NCBI RefSeq assembly: GCF_001653515.1
Contig: NZ_LYOY01000001.1
Location: forward strand, 930,001 to 994,000
DNA length: 64,000 bases
Source of the DNA: Streptomyces sp. ERV7
GTDB taxonomy: Bacteria > Actinomycetota > Actinomycetes > Streptomycetales > Streptomycetaceae
Direction: 5' to 3'
Shown here: positions 54,028 through 63,365 of the stretch, piece after piece
Position numbering within the stretch: the first letter of the stretch is position 1
Layout of the letters: each line of letters opens with the position of its first letter
Notes under the pieces: generated by a model
Told to the model about the DNA's origin: nothing
Database searches by the model: none
What the model saw: only the letters and a program-made list of their open reading frames with translations
Translations under genes and position numbers: made by a program

Positions 54028-55152
54028 CTACTGGAGGTAGGCCGGGGCGCTGACGGGCAGGATAAATCGGAACTCGGCGCCGCCGCCGGAGCCGCGGCCC
54101 ACCGCGATCGTCCCGCCGTGCGCCTCCACGATGCCCTTGACGATGTAGAGGCCGAGGCCGGTGCCGCCGCGTTTGCTGCCCCGCCAGAAGCGGGTGAAGA
54201 CACGGCCCATCGACTCCTCGGGGATGCCGGGGCCTTCGTCGCTCACGGTGACGGCCGTTCCCTTCTCGTCGTGCTCGTCGATACGGACGGGCGCGGGTGC
54301 CACCTCGATGGTGACGGTTCCCTCGCCGTGGCGCACCGCGTTTTCCAGCAGGTTGCCCAGGACCTGGTCGATCTTGTCGGGATCCGCCCACAGATCGGGC
54401 AGCGGGCGCTGGATGCGGACGAGGAAGCGGTCGGGGACCTGTCCGGAGGCCACATGGGCCTGGATGTGCCGGCCGACGGCGGCCGCTATGTCCACCGGCT
54501 GGCGGCGCACCTCCAGGCGGCCCGAGTCGATCCGGGAGATGTCCAGGAGCTCGGCGATCAGCCGGGTGACGCGGTTGGCGTCGGCGTCGACGGTCTCCAG
54601 CATCAGCCGCTTCTGGTCGTCCGTGAACCGCTCCCACTTGGCGAGCAGCGTCGCGGTGAACCCCTTGACGGAGGTCAGCGGCGAGCGCAGCTCATGGGCG
54701 ACGGTGGCGATCAGCTCGGCGTGCGAGCGCTCGGTGCGCCGCCGCGCCTCGGTGGAGCGCAGGCTCACCACGACCCGGCGCACCGGTCCGGTGGGGTGCT
54801 CGCGCACGTACCGCGCGGAGACCAGCACCTCGCGCCCGCCGGGCAGCAGCAGATTGCGCTCGGGCTGGCCGACGCGGATGGCGAGTCCGCCGTACGGGTC
54901 GGTCAGCTGCCACCAGCGGCGGCCCTTGAGGTCCTCAAGCGGCAGGGCGCGCTCCAGCTCCACGCCGAGCGCGTCGCGCCTGGCGACCGCGGTGATCCGG
55001 GCGGCGGCCGCGTTGAAGCAGATGACCCGGCCCTTCTCGTCGGCGACGACGAGACCGTCGGGCAGGTCCTCGGGGTCTATCCCCAGGGCGTCCGGGCCAC
55101 CGGAAGGGCGCACCAGGGCATTCTCGCCGATGGTCCTCACGCCGACAGCCAT
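54028..55152 (-). CDS. Orphan PAS-domain sensor histidine kinase
   Basis: 374 residues with no membrane segment, so cytosolic. A PAS-like domain occupies about 25-130 (LPDGLVVADEKGRVICFNAA). HisKA follows with ELIATVAHELRSPLTSVKGF (phospho-accepting His), then the catalytic domain: N box DQVLGNLLENAVRHG, G1 VSDEGPGIPEE, F box FTRFWRG, G2 GGTGLGLYIVKGIVEAHGG. No response regulator is adjacent. It lies between pheS and an rRNA methylase; signal and target unknown. Confidence 0.92.
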   Translation of the reverse strand: MAVGVRTIGENALVRPSGGPDALGIDPEDLPDGLVVADEKGRVICFNAAAARITAVARRDALGVELERALPLEDLKGRRWWQLTDPYGGLAIRVGQPERNLLLPGGREVLVSARYVREHPTGPVRRVVVSLRSTEARRRTERSHAELIATVAHELRSPLTSVKGFTATLLAKWERFTDDQKRLMLETVDADANRVTRLIAELLDISRIDSGRLEVRRQPVDIAAAVGRHIQAHVASGQVPDRFLVRIQRPLPDLWADPDKIDQVLGNLLENAVRHGEGTVTIEVAPAPVRIDEHDEKGTAVTVSDEGPGIPEESMGRVFTRFWRGSKRGGTGLGLYIVKGIVEAHGGTIAVGRGSGGGAEFRFILPVSAPAYLQ

Positions 55153-55234
55153 CCCCGTATCCCACCTCTCCGAAGCGCACAGTGGGCCCCCGAGCCCGTC
55201 ACACTACTAGCTGGAGGTGACGGTGCGGACCCCC

Positions 55235-56071
55235 TCAGCGAGGAGTACGGGTGCGCTGGGCCCGCGCCGAGGCGTACAGGCACACCGCGGCGGCGGTCGC
55301 CAGGTTGAGGCTCTCGGCCCTGCCGTGGATCGGGACGCGCACCACGGCGTCCGCCAGCGCCCTGGTCTCCTCCGGCAGGCCCCAGGCCTCGTTGCCGAAG
55401 ATCCAGGCGGTGGGACCGCCCATGGTGCCCGCGTCGAGCTCGTCGTCGAGGTCGTCCTCGCCCGCTCCGTCGGCGGCGAGGATGCGCACCCCGGCGTCCC
55501 GCAGCCCCTGCACGGCCTGCTCCACCGGTACGCCGACGGCGACCGGCAGATGGAAGAGCGAACCGACCGAGGCGCGCACCGACTTGGGGTTGTACAGGTC
55601 GACGGAGGCGTCGGTGAGGACGACCGCGTCGGCACCGGCGGCGTCCGCGCAGCGCAGTACGGTGCCGGCGTTGCCGGGGTCGCGGACGTGCGCGAGGACG
55701 GCGACGAGCTTGGGCCGCGCCTTGAGGATGTCCTCGAACGGGGAGTCCAGGAAGCGGCAGACACCGACCAGCCCCTGCGGGGTGACGGTCTGGGAGACCT
55801 CGGCGAGCACCTCGTCGTCCGCGTAGTGCACCCGGGCCCCGGCGTCGCGGGCGGCGGCCACGATGTCCGCGTACCGCTCCGCCGCCTCGACGGTGGTGAA
55901 CAGCTCGGTCAGCGTCGCCTCGCCGCCGCTGCGGTGCTCCACGGCCTCCCGGACGGCCTGCGGCCCCTCGGCGATGAACCGGCGCTCCTTGCCACGAAAG
56001 TTACGCCGCGCGAGCCGCCTGGCGGCAGCGACGCGGGGGGAGCGCGGGGAGATCAGCTCGGGCATGGGCAT
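55235..56071 (-). CDS. TrmH family RNA 2'-O-methyltransferase
   Basis: 278 residues (ATG at 56071; another at 56065). N-terminal substrate-binding domain with NFRGKERRFIAEGPQAVREA, SPOUT domain with HVRDPGNAGTVLRCADAAGA (motif 1), WIFGNEAWGLPEE (motif 2), and IPIHGRAESLNLATAAAVCL (motif 3, knot). In actinobacteria this gene commonly sits between rplT and pheS, as it does here. Methylates a ribose in an unassigned RNA. Confidence 0.93.
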   Translation of the reverse strand: MPMPELISPRSPRVAAARRLARRNFRGKERRFIAEGPQAVREAVEHRSGGEATLTELFTTVEAAERYADIVAAARDAGARVHYADDEVLAEVSQTVTPQGLVGVCRFLDSPFEDILKARPKLVAVLAHVRDPGNAGTVLRCADAAGADAVVLTDASVDLYNPKSVRASVGSLFHLPVAVGVPVEQAVQGLRDAGVRILAADGAGEDDLDDELDAGTMGGPTAWIFGNEAWGLPEETRALADAVVRVPIHGRAESLNLATAAAVCLYASARAQRTRTPR

Positions 56072-56154
56072 GTGCTCGCGGGTCTCTCTCTACGAGGTGG
56101 AACGGGAACGTGCGGCCTACGGCCCACGGCGCTACGGACCGGGACCGACCCGCC

Positions 56155-56400
56155 GGACACGGGGCCCCGGAGCGGGGTCGAGGGGCGCAGGCCCCCGGGA
56201 GCAGGGACCCGGGTTGCACCCCCCGAGCGGGGTCGGGGGCCGCAGCCCAGGGAGCGGGGTTGAGGGGCACAGCCCCCGGGAGCAGGAACCCGGGGCGCAC
56301 CCCCCTGAACCGGGCCGGAAAGCGCGACCCCCGGGAGCGGGGTCGAGGGGCGGAGCCCCCGGTGCGGGGGCCCGGGGGGCGCCGCCCCCGGGAAAGGTCC
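56155..56400. repeat. Very GC-rich degenerate direct repeats
   Basis: A unit close to GGAGCGGGGTCGAGGGGCGC followed by AGCCCCCGG recurs at about 56169, 56225, 56251 and 56334, with related GGAGCAGGAACCCGGGGCGC segments between. Four clear copies plus partial ones fill some 245 bp between rplT and the methylase. Long frames across it are composition artefacts; I see no gene. Confidence 0.7.
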
Positions 56401-56410
56401 CGTAACGCAC

Positions 56411-56443
56411 CCGGACCCGCAGGCCATCGGCCTGCGGGTCCGG
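56411..56443 (-). terminator. Terminator of infC-rpmI-rplT
   Basis: Perfect 15-bp stem CCGGACCCGCAGGCC (56411-56425) and its complement (56429-56443) with ATC loop, 25 bp after the rplT stop. Confidence 0.88.
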
Positions 56444-56468
56444 TCCGGCTCAACAAGCCGTCAGGCGC

Positions 56469-56852
56469 TTACGCGGCCTTCGGGGCGTTGACGTCGCTCG
56501 GGAGGGCCTTCTGGGCCACCTCGACGAGCGCGGCGAACGCGTTGGCGTCGTTGACCGCGAGCTCGGCCAGGATCTTGCGGTCCACCTCGATGTTGGCGGC
56601 CTTCAGACCCTGGATGAGGCGGTTGTACGTCATGCCGTTCTGGCGGGCAGCGGCGTTGATGCGCTGGATCCACAGCTGACGGAAGTCGCCCTTGCGCTTC
56701 TTGCGGTCGTTGTAGTTGTAGACCAGCGAGTGGGTGACCTGCTCCTTGGCCTTGCGGTACAGGCGCGAACGCTGACCGCGGTAGCCGGAGGCCGCCTCGA
56801 GGATCGCCCGGCGCTTCTTGTGGGCGTTGACTGCCCGCTTGACGCGTGCCAC
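56469..56852 (-). CDS. rplT: 50S ribosomal protein L20
   Basis: 127 residues: [57 protein letters not shown]. Full-length L20 with a short acidic tail. Binds 23S rRNA early in large-subunit assembly and in other bacteria also represses its own operon. 107 bp after rpmI. Confidence 0.98.
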   Translation of the reverse strand: MARVKRAVNAHKKRRAILEAASGYRGQRSRLYRKAKEQVTHSLVYNYNDRKKRKGDFRQLWIQRINAAARQNGMTYNRLIQGLKAANIEVDRKILAELAVNDANAFAALVEVAQKALPSDVNAPKAA

Positions 56853-56959
56853 TTGTTAACTCCTTGTAGCGGGGCCGTGGTGCGTGATCACACGGCCCGA
56901 ATTCGAATAGGTCCCGGTCTCGACGTCCCGCCCCCGGTTGAACCGGAGGCGGAGGAACG

Positions 56960-57154
56960 TCACTTGCCGAGAAGCTTCTTGATCTTCTTGGCGTCGCCCG
57001 GGGCCATCTCGGCGTTGCCGGTGAGGCGACGCGTCAGCTTGGACGACTTGTGCTCGAGCAGGTGGCGCTTGCCGGCACGCTCACGGAGCACCTTGCCGGA
57101 GCCGGTGATCTTGAAGCGCTTGCTGGCACCGCTGTGCGACTTGTTCTTCGGCAT
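56960..57154 (-). CDS. rpmI: 50S ribosomal protein L35
   Basis: 64 residues: [37 protein letters not shown]. Complete bL35. Middle gene of the infC-rpmI-rplT operon, 100 bp after infC. Confidence 0.98.
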   Translation of the reverse strand: MPKNKSHSGASKRFKITGSGKVLRERAGKRHLLEHKSSKLTRRLTGNAEMAPGDAKKIKKLLGK

Positions 57155-57254
57155 AGCGCCGTTATCTCCTCGTCAGTGGCGCCCCCAGCCGGTCCGGGGA
57201 CCGGCGCGCGGGAGCGTCATATGTATCGGTTGTCCTGGGCTGGCTGCCCGGGAA

Positions 57255-57902
57255 TCAGGCCTCGGCGGGTTCCTCGGCCGACGCCTCGACGACCGGCTCC
57301 TCAACGGAGTCGTCCGCCTCGGCCGGCAGACCCTGGCGCTCCGCCTTGCGGGCGGCCTGCGCCTCGCGGGCTTCGGCCATCGCCTCGGTCTTCTTCTTGT
57401 GCGGACCGAGGACCATGATCATGTTTCGGCCGTCCTGCTTCGGGCTGGACTCGACGAAGCCGAGGTCCTCCACGTCCGAAGCGAGGCGCTGGAGCAGTCG
57501 GTAGCCGAGCTCCGGCCGGGACTGCTCACGACCACGGAACATGATCGTGATCTTGACCTTGTCGCCCTGCTTGAGGAACCGGACGACGTGACCCTTCTTG
57601 GTGTCATAGTCGTGCGGGTCGATCTTCGGCCGGAGCTTCATCTCCTTGATGACCGTGTGCGCCTGGTTCTTGCGCGCCTCACGGGCCTTCATGGCCGACT
57701 CGTACTTGAACTTCCCGTAGTCCATGAGCTTGCACACGGGCGGACGGGCGTTCGCCGCGACCTCGACCAGGTCCAGGTCGTACTCCTGTGCGAGCTCCAG
57801 GGCCTTGGCAAGCGGAACAATCCCGACCTGCTCGCCGCTGGGACCGACAAGTCGCACTTCGGGAACGCGAATCCGGTCGTTGATGCGGGGCTCGGCGCTG
57901 AT
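57255..57902 (-). CDS. infC: Translation initiation factor IF-3, probable ATC start
   Basis: About 215 residues. IF3 N-domain begins [19 protein letters not shown], linker [35 protein letters not shown] (signature), C-domain [20 protein letters not shown]. An acidic Glu/Ala-rich tail of about 30 residues follows. No ATG or GTG stands at the family's natural start; instead AGGAGG (57912-57907) is followed four bases later by ATC (57902-57900). A GTG at 57926 would add eight residues but lacks a ribosome site. infC of other bacteria uses AUU or AUC so that IF3 can limit its own translation, and I infer the same here. Confidence 0.93.
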   Translation of the reverse strand: MSAEPRINDRIRVPEVRLVGPSGEQVGIVPLAKALELAQEYDLDLVEVAANARPPVCKLMDYGKFKYESAMKAREARKNQAHTVIKEMKLRPKIDPHDYDTKKGHVVRFLKQGDKVKITIMFRGREQSRPELGYRLLQRLASDVEDLGFVESSPKQDGRNMIMVLGPHKKKTEAMAEAREAQAARKAERQGLPAEADDSVEEPVVEASAEEPAEA

Positions 57903-58230
57903 GGATCCTCCTCGGTAGCACCACACGCCTGTCTGGCAGACAAGCGCGTACTTTCACTCGGGACCAACCATCACGGCACATGAAAAATGCCCCGGACGGG
58001 ACACAGGCGGGGCTCCATGAACAACCGGAACACCGCCGCGGTCAACCGCGGGGCGCACATCGGACGGCTCCATCGTCCGTACGGAACGATGGCTACCGTC
58101 TGACCGGATGACCCGCCGCCCCGGAGGGCAGTCAGGTGGGAGATCGGAGCCTCCACTTGTGGGCCGGGCACATGGGAGTACCTGGCCGGTCGTTACACAA
58201 GGTTAGCAGCACACCGGCACGGGGGCCAAT
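57903..58230 (-). promoter_or_regulatory. Probable long 5' leader of infC
   Basis: Between infC and the divergent DUF1844 gene lie about 360 bp without a gene. On the minus strand several stems can form, for example CCATCGT/ACGATGG at 58070-58092 and CGCGGTTGACCGCG around 58040. Leaders before infC often regulate the ribosomal-protein operon. No known riboswitch class is recognised. Confidence 0.4.
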
Positions 58231-58266
58231 CGTGCGCACACCGCCGCAGCGCCTATCGTGTGGGGC

Positions 58267-58632
58267 ATGAGTGAGAACGCCCCCCAGTCCTCCGGGACCA
58301 CCGACTTCGACACCATGACCCGCGACATCGCGGAGGTCCCGGCCGTCGAGGTGATCGTCACGGTCGCCGTGAACCTGATGAGCGCCGCCGCGGTGAAGCT
58401 CGGACTGACGGAGGAGGGCGACGAGCACAAGGACCTGGACGAGGCCCGCAAGCTCGTGCACGCGCTGGCCGGTCTGCTCGACGCCAGCACCACCGAGATC
58501 AGCTCGTTCCACGCCGCCCCGCTGCGCGACGGCCTGAAGTCCCTCCAGCTCGCCTTCCGCGAGGCGTCCATCGTCCCGGACGAGCCCGGCCAGGGCCCCG
58601 GCGAGAAGTACACGGGCCCGGTATACGGCTAG
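58267..58632 (+). CDS. DUF1844 domain-containing protein
   Basis: 121 residues: TRDIAEVPAVEVIVTVAVNL, MSAAAVKLGLTEEGDEHKDL, DEARKLVHALAGLLDA. This helical pattern is DUF1844, small proteins almost always encoded next to infC in actinobacteria. No catalytic motif, no membrane anchor. Function unknown. A terminator follows at 58657. Confidence 0.92.
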   Translation: MSENAPQSSGTTDFDTMTRDIAEVPAVEVIVTVAVNLMSAAAVKLGLTEEGDEHKDLDEARKLVHALAGLLDASTTEISSFHAAPLRDGLKSLQLAFREASIVPDEPGQGPGEKYTGPVYG

Positions 58633-58656
58633 TCGCCGCTCCCTCCCGTACGAAGT

Positions 58657-58686
58657 GAGGCGCCCCCGGTTCCCCGGGGGCGCCTC
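58657..58686. terminator. Bidirectional terminator between DUF1844 and SseB genes
   Basis: 13-bp perfect stem GAGGCGCCCCCGG (58657-58669) with 58674-58686, TTCC loop, followed by TTTG on the plus strand. Confidence 0.85.
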
Positions 58687-58704
58687 TTTGTGTCCGTCGT
58701 CCGC

Positions 58705-59442
58705 TCAGCGCGTGAACAGGGGGGCGTTGGGCTGCGGTGCCGCGGCCGGGAGCAGGGCGAGGTCGAGGCCCCGGACGAGACGGGCGCGCAGCACCTCGTC
58801 GGCGGCGAGCAGCTCGACGACCCGGCGCGCGGCCTCGGCCGGCACCGCTCCGTCGGCCAGCACCAGGACGAGCGTGCCGTCGGCGCTGCCGGGGCCGAGG
58901 TGGGCGCGCAGGACGGCGGGCTCGGCGGCGACCGCCGTGCGCACCGCCTCGATGACGGCCGGGTCGTCGAGCGGGTCCGCGCTGGTGCGCCCCTCGGCCA
59001 GGGCGAGCAGCGCGCCGCCCTTCAGCTCGTACGCGACGGGCCCCGCCAGATCGAGGACGACCGTGTCGGCGCGCTCGTGCGCGGCGGCCTGGAGCGCCTG
59101 GTGCAGCGGTACGGCGACGGGCCGGGCCTCCGGGTCCCACAGCGCGAGCGAGGCGAGCGAGGTGAAGGCGGGCAGCGCCTTGCGGTCGCCCGCGGTGAGC
59201 GTGGGCACCGCCATGTCGCTGGTCTTCTCGCGGCGCAGCCCGTTCTCGTCGGTCTCCACCTCGCCGAGCACGGCGACGACGGGGACGAGCAGCCGGGCGC
59301 CCTTGAGCGCGGCCAGGACGCGGGACTGGGCCGCGCCGCTCCCCCTGTCCTCGGCCCAGGCGGCGAGCGCCGCCGTGAGTTCGGGGTCGGCGGTGCCGTC
59401 GTCGTCGGAGAAACCGGGGTCCGGGATGTTCTTGAGCGCCAC
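58705..59442 (-). CDS. SseB family protein
   Basis: 245 residues (MALKNIPDPGFSDDDGTADP). The SseB-type N-terminal domain is marked by ARLLVPVVAVLGEVE, then DMAVPTLTAGDRKALPAFTS and LALWDPEARPVAVPLHQALQ. The C-terminal part has VLDLAGPVAYELKGGALLAL and LVLVLADGAVPAEAARRVVE. Cytosolic, role unknown; conserved near infC in Streptomyces. It is the last gene before the apparent junction with the proteasome locus. Confidence 0.9.
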   Translation of the reverse strand: MALKNIPDPGFSDDDGTADPELTAALAAWAEDRGSGAAQSRVLAALKGARLLVPVVAVLGEVETDENGLRREKTSDMAVPTLTAGDRKALPAFTSLASLALWDPEARPVAVPLHQALQAAAHERADTVVLDLAGPVAYELKGGALLALAEGRTSADPLDDPAVIEAVRTAVAAEPAVLRAHLGPGSADGTLVLVLADGAVPAEAARRVVELLAADEVLRARLVRGLDLALLPAAAPQPNAPLFTR

Positions 59443-59519
59443 GGCACGAGCCTAACCGGGGCCCGCCCCGGCCCCCGCACCAGGGGAATTCCCCGGCGGG
59501 CGGCCCGGACCGTAACGTC

Positions 59520-59630
59520 GTGGGGGTGGATCTGGACGCGAGGGTGGCGACGGTGGCCCAGGGCTCGCTGTCAGTGGGGGTGTACGACCTGGCGGGCGGC
59601 GGGGAGCACGGGCCTCTGTGGCGACTTCTA
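59520..59630 (+). pseudogene. Possible 5' gene stub beside prcA
   Basis: A GTG at 59526 (with another at 59520) opens a plus-strand frame, VDLDARVATVAQGSLSVGVY then DLAGGGEHGPLW. This reads like the start of a real protein, but at about 59628 it passes into the complement of prcA. A TAACGT -10-like element stands just upstream. Likely the truncated start of a gene lost in a rearrangement; not certain. Confidence 0.35.
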
Positions 59631-60377
59631 CTCGTCGTCGTTGTCCGACGGCACCTCGGTCGGCTCGGCGCTCGCCTCTTCCGTCTGCAGCAGACGGGAC
59701 AGCTGACGGCCGACGATCCGCTTGAACTTCCGCTGCTGCGGCCGCGTCCGGTCGAGCACCGCGACCTCCAGACGCTCCGCGGGGATCTCCCGCTCGGCGC
59801 CGTTCGTCTGGTTCGACAGGGCCTGCACGGCCAGCTTCAGCGCCTCCGCCAGCGACATACCGTCCTGGTGGCGCTGGTCCAGGAAGGTACTGATCTGCTC
59901 CGCGTTGCCGCCGACCGCGACCGAGCCGTGCTCGTCCACGATCGAGCCGTCGTGCGGCAGCCGGTAGATCTGGTCCTCCTCCGGCGTCGCCCCGACCTCG
60001 GCGACCACCAGCTCCACCTCGTACGGCTTCTCGCCGACGCTGGAGAAGATGGTGCCCAGTGTCTGCGCGTACACGTTCGCCAGACCACGGGCCGTCACAT
60101 CGTCGCGGTCGTAGGTGTACCCGCGCAGATCCGCGTAGCGCACACCGCCGATGCGGAGGTTCTCGTACTCGTTGTACTTGCCGGCGGCCGCGAAGCCGAT
60201 CCGGTCGTAGATCTCGCTGAACTTGTGCAGCGCGCGGGACGGGTTCTCGCCGACGAACACGATGCCGTCGGCGTACTGCAGCACGACCAGGCTGCGGCCG
60301 CGCGCGATGCCCTTGCGGGCGTACTCGGCACGGTCGGCCATGGCCTGCTGGGGTGAGACATAGAACGGCGTCGACAC
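59628..60377 (-). CDS. prcA: Proteasome alpha subunit
   Basis: 249 residues. Alpha-type N-terminus with gate helix [20 protein letters not shown], then [40 protein letters not shown]. No propeptide and no N-terminal Thr, as expected for alpha rings. Acidic C-terminal tail ([12 protein letters not shown]). Caps the beta rings of the 20S core. 46 bp after prcB. Confidence 0.97.
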   Translation of the reverse strand: MSTPFYVSPQQAMADRAEYARKGIARGRSLVVLQYADGIVFVGENPSRALHKFSEIYDRIGFAAAGKYNEYENLRIGGVRYADLRGYTYDRDDVTARGLANVYAQTLGTIFSSVGEKPYEVELVVAEVGATPEEDQIYRLPHDGSIVDEHGSVAVGGNAEQISTFLDQRHQDGMSLAEALKLAVQALSNQTNGAEREIPAERLEVAVLDRTRPQQRKFKRIVGRQLSRLLQTEEASAEPTEVPSDNDDE

Positions 60378-60423
60378 CGGCTATCCGTCCCTTTCTGTCA
60401 GTGGCGGGGTCATCTCTGCGGCC

Positions 60424-61269
60424 TCAGAGCAGCGCGGCGCGCGGGCCGTCGGGCTGCTCCAGACGCCGCTCCAGGATCGAGCGGGCGATCTCGGAGGACT
60501 CCGCGTCGGTCAGCCTCCGGAAGCCCTCGTCGCTGATGACGGTGACGATGGGATAGATCCGGCGGGCGACGTCGGGACCGCCGGTCGCCGAGTCGTCGTC
60601 CGCCGCGTCGTAGAGCGCCTGGACGACCAGGGTCGTCGTCTGCGCCTCGGTGAGGTCGTCGCGGTAGAGCTTCTTCATCGAGCCCCGGGCGAAGATCGAG
60701 CCGGAGCCGGTGGCCGCGAAGCCGTGCTCCTCGGAACGGCCGCCGGTGACGTCGTAGGAGAAGATGCGGCCCCTGTCGCGGTCCACGTCGTACCCCGCGA
60801 AGAGCGGGACCACGGCCAGGCCCTGCATGGCCATGCCGAGGTTGCCGCGGATCATCGTGGAGAGCCGGTTGGCCTTGCCCTCCAGGGAGAGGGTGGCGCC
60901 CTCGACCTTCTCGAAGTGCTCCAGCTCCAGCTGGAAGAGCTTGACCATCTCCACGGCGAGACCGGCGGTGCCGGCGATGCCCACCGCCGAGTACTCGTCG
61001 GCGGGGAAGACCTTCTCGATGTCGCGCTGGGCGATCATGTTGCCCATCGTCGCCCGCCGGTCACCGGCGAGCACCACGCCGCCGGGGAACGTGGCGGCGA
61101 CGATGGTGGTGCCGTGCGGCGCCTCCACATGCCCCTGCACGGGCGGCAGTACGCGCTTGCCGGGCAGCATCTCCGGCGAGTGGTCGGACAGGAAGTCCAT
61201 GAACGAGGACGAGCCCGGCGTCAGGAAGGCAGCTGGTAGACGCCCTGTGCCACGAGTGTTGGCTTCCAC
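60424..61269 (-). CDS. prcB: Proteasome beta subunit precursor
   Basis: 281 residues, GTG at 61269 behind GAGGGAACC. A 53-residue propeptide ([20 protein letters not shown] ...) ends at [12 protein letters not shown]; autocleavage exposes Thr54 as the N-terminal nucleophile. Conserved Asp/Lys of the active site lie in GDRRATMGN and further downstream. Proteolytic component of the 20S core. The start overlaps the tail of the endonuclease VII remnant by 49 bp, the usual organisation in Streptomyces. Confidence 0.97.
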   Translation of the reverse strand: MEANTRGTGRLPAAFLTPGSSSFMDFLSDHSPEMLPGKRVLPPVQGHVEAPHGTTIVAATFPGGVVLAGDRRATMGNMIAQRDIEKVFPADEYSAVGIAGTAGLAVEMVKLFQLELEHFEKVEGATLSLEGKANRLSTMIRGNLGMAMQGLAVVPLFAGYDVDRDRGRIFSYDVTGGRSEEHGFAATGSGSIFARGSMKKLYRDDLTEAQTTTLVVQALYDAADDDSATGGPDVARRIYPIVTVISDEGFRRLTDAESSEIARSILERRLEQPDGPRAALL

Positions 61270-61478
61270 GAGGTTCCCTCCAGGTAGGCGGCAGCCCGAC
61301 GAACTGTGTCGGGATCGTCTCCCAACTTGCCGATGGCCGAATTGCAGTTGAAGCACCGTACGCCACGGACCTTACCCATCTCCCGCGGCGGTGATCCACA
61401 TGAACGGCGAGGGCGGAAGGGCGGGTTGGGCACACCGGGTGCCGCCCCGCCGGAGGGAGCCGTCGCTCCCTCACCCAC
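61221..61478 (-). pseudogene. Recombination endonuclease VII-like gene, frameshifted and truncated
   Basis: The C-terminal part of the family is intact: [20 protein letters not shown], then [16 protein letters not shown] and [10 protein letters not shown]. The preceding segment AVHVDH, which carries the catalytic HNH-type His-Asp-His, is found immediately upstream (about 61391-61408) but in another frame, after CPTRPSAL. Roughly 70 N-terminal residues with the other zinc cysteines are missing. In this literal frame the first 35 residues are non-homologous. It lies between pup and prcB, where an intact gene is usual. Confidence 0.7.
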
Positions 61479-61503
61479 ACCCTTCGCCGTTCACATCCGT
61501 GGA

Positions 61504-61722
61504 CTACTGTCCACCCTTCTGAACGAAGGAGCGGACGAAGTCCTCCGCGTTCTCCTCCAGCACATCGTCGATCTCGTCCAGCACCGAGTCGACGTCGTCG
61601 GACAGCTTCTCGTGGCGCTCCTTGAGGTCCTCGGAAGCCTGCGCGTCCTGGGTCTGCTCCTCGACCTCCTCGGTGGAACGCGTGGCCTTCTGCTGTCCGC
61701 CGCCGGTGTCCTTGGTCGCCAT
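61504..61722 (-). CDS. pup: Prokaryotic ubiquitin-like protein Pup
   Basis: 72 residues, acidic and disordered: MATKDTGGGQQKATRSTEEV, a central coiled-coil helix (SEDLKERHEKLSDDVDSVLD) that binds the Arc/Mpa coiled coils, and C-terminal FVRSFVQKGGQ. The terminal Gln must be deamidated to Glu by Dop before ligation to target lysines. Confidence 0.98.
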   Translation of the reverse strand: MATKDTGGGQQKATRSTEEVEEQTQDAQASEDLKERHEKLSDDVDSVLDEIDDVLEENAEDFVRSFVQKGGQ

Positions 61723-61853
61723 CTACCTCACCCCGCTCGGTTCGATGTCCTTGATCAGACCCTACAAGCAGGGCCTGACATCGGCCCCGCACTTGGTGGA
61801 ACGTGCGGGGCCTACCTCTGTGTTTCCCACGCCGTCGACTTTTCAGCCCCGGG

Positions 61854-63365
61854 TCAGCCGCCCGAGAGCACCCGGACCAGATCCTCGGCCGTCCGGCAGC
61901 GGTCGAGCAGCTCCTTCACGTGATTACGCGTTCCGCGAAGCGGTTCCAGGGTTGGTACGCGCTGGAGCGAGTCCCGGCCCGGCAGGTCGAAGATCACCGA
62001 GTCCCAGGAGGCCGCGGCGACGTCGTCCGCGTACTGCTCCAGGCAGCGGCCGCGGAAGTACGCCCTGGTGTCCTCCGGGGGCTTCGCCCGGGCCCGGGAG
62101 ACCGCGGGCTCGTCGAGGAGGCGCTTCATCTTCCCGCGGGCCGCCAGCCGGTTGTAGAGGCCCCTCTCGGCCCGTACGTCGGCGTACTGGAGGTCGACGA
62201 GGTGAAGCCTGGCCGCGTCCCAGCCGAGGCCGTCGCGCCGCCGGTAGCCCTCCATGAGCTCCCGCTTGGCGATCCAGTCGAGCTCGCCGGACAGGCTCAT
62301 CGGGTCGTTCTCCAGCCGGTTGAGCACGTCCTCCCAGCGGCCGAGGACGTCCTTGGTCTGGTCGTCGGCGTCGACGCCGAACCGCTCCTCCACGTACTTG
62401 CGCGCCAGCTCGAAGTACTCCATCTGGAGTTGTACGGCGGTCAGGGTGCGGCCGCTGCGCAGGGTGACGAGATGGCGCAGATCGGGGTCGTGGGAGACCT
62501 GGTGGAGGGTGCGGACCGGCTGGTCGACGGCGAGGTCGACGTTGATGAAACCGTCCTCGATCATGGAGAGGACGAGCGCCGTCGTACCGAGCTTGAGGTA
62601 GGTGGAGATCTCGGAGAGGTTGGCGTCGCCGATGATGACGTGCAGCCGGCGGTATTTCTCCGCGTCCGCGTGCGGCTCGTCGCGGGTGTTGATGATGGGG
62701 CGCTTGAGGGTGGTCTCCAGACCCACCTCGACCTCGAAGTAGTCGGCGCGCTGACTGATCTGGAAGCCGTGCTCGTGCCCGTCCTGGCCGATGCCGACGC
62801 GGCCGGCGCCGGTGATGACCTGGCGGGAGACGAAGAACGGGGTGAGGTGGCGCACGATGTCCGAGAACGGGGTCTCCCGCTTCATCAGGTAGTTCTCGTG
62901 CGTGCCGTAGGACGCGCCCTTGTTGTCCGTGTTGTTCTTGTAGAGGTGGATCGGCTGGGCGCCGGGGAGCTGCGCCGCGCGTTCGGCCGCCTCGGCCATG
63001 ATGCGCTCGCCGGCCTTGTCCCACAGCACCGCGTCGCGCGGGTTGGTGACCTCGGGCGAGCTGTACTCGGGGTGTGCGTGGTCGACGTAGAGCCGTGCCC
63101 CGTTGGTGAGGATGACGTTGGCGAGGCCGATGTCCTCGTCGGTGAGCTGGCTGGAGTCGGCGGCCTCGCGGGCGAGGTCGAAGCCGCGGGCGTCCCGCAG
63201 CGGGTTCTCCTCCTCGAAGTCCCAGCGGGCGCGGCGCGCCCGGTGCATCGCCGCCGCGTAGGCGTTGACGATCTGGGACGAGGTGAGCATGGCATTGGCA
63301 TTGGGGTGGCCGGGGACGGAGATGCCGTACTCCGTCTCGATGCCCATTACTCGCCGTACGGTCAT
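61854..63365 (-). CDS. dop: Pup deamidase / depupylase
   Basis: 503 residues. Glutamine-synthetase-like fold: [20 protein letters not shown] (metal-binding Glu), [20 protein letters not shown] (catalytic Asp and metal Glu), [40 protein letters not shown], and C-terminal [20 protein letters not shown]. The loop after [10 protein letters not shown] and length mark Dop rather than PafA, which is shorter. Converts PupQ to PupE and removes Pup from substrates. 131 bp upstream of pup. Confidence 0.93.
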   Translation of the reverse strand: MTVRRVMGIETEYGISVPGHPNANAMLTSSQIVNAYAAAMHRARRARWDFEEENPLRDARGFDLAREAADSSQLTDEDIGLANVILTNGARLYVDHAHPEYSSPEVTNPRDAVLWDKAGERIMAEAAERAAQLPGAQPIHLYKNNTDNKGASYGTHENYLMKRETPFSDIVRHLTPFFVSRQVITGAGRVGIGQDGHEHGFQISQRADYFEVEVGLETTLKRPIINTRDEPHADAEKYRRLHVIIGDANLSEISTYLKLGTTALVLSMIEDGFINVDLAVDQPVRTLHQVSHDPDLRHLVTLRSGRTLTAVQLQMEYFELARKYVEERFGVDADDQTKDVLGRWEDVLNRLENDPMSLSGELDWIAKRELMEGYRRRDGLGWDAARLHLVDLQYADVRAERGLYNRLAARGKMKRLLDEPAVSRARAKPPEDTRAYFRGRCLEQYADDVAAASWDSVIFDLPGRDSLQRVPTLEPLRGTRNHVKELLDRCRTAEDLVRVLSGG

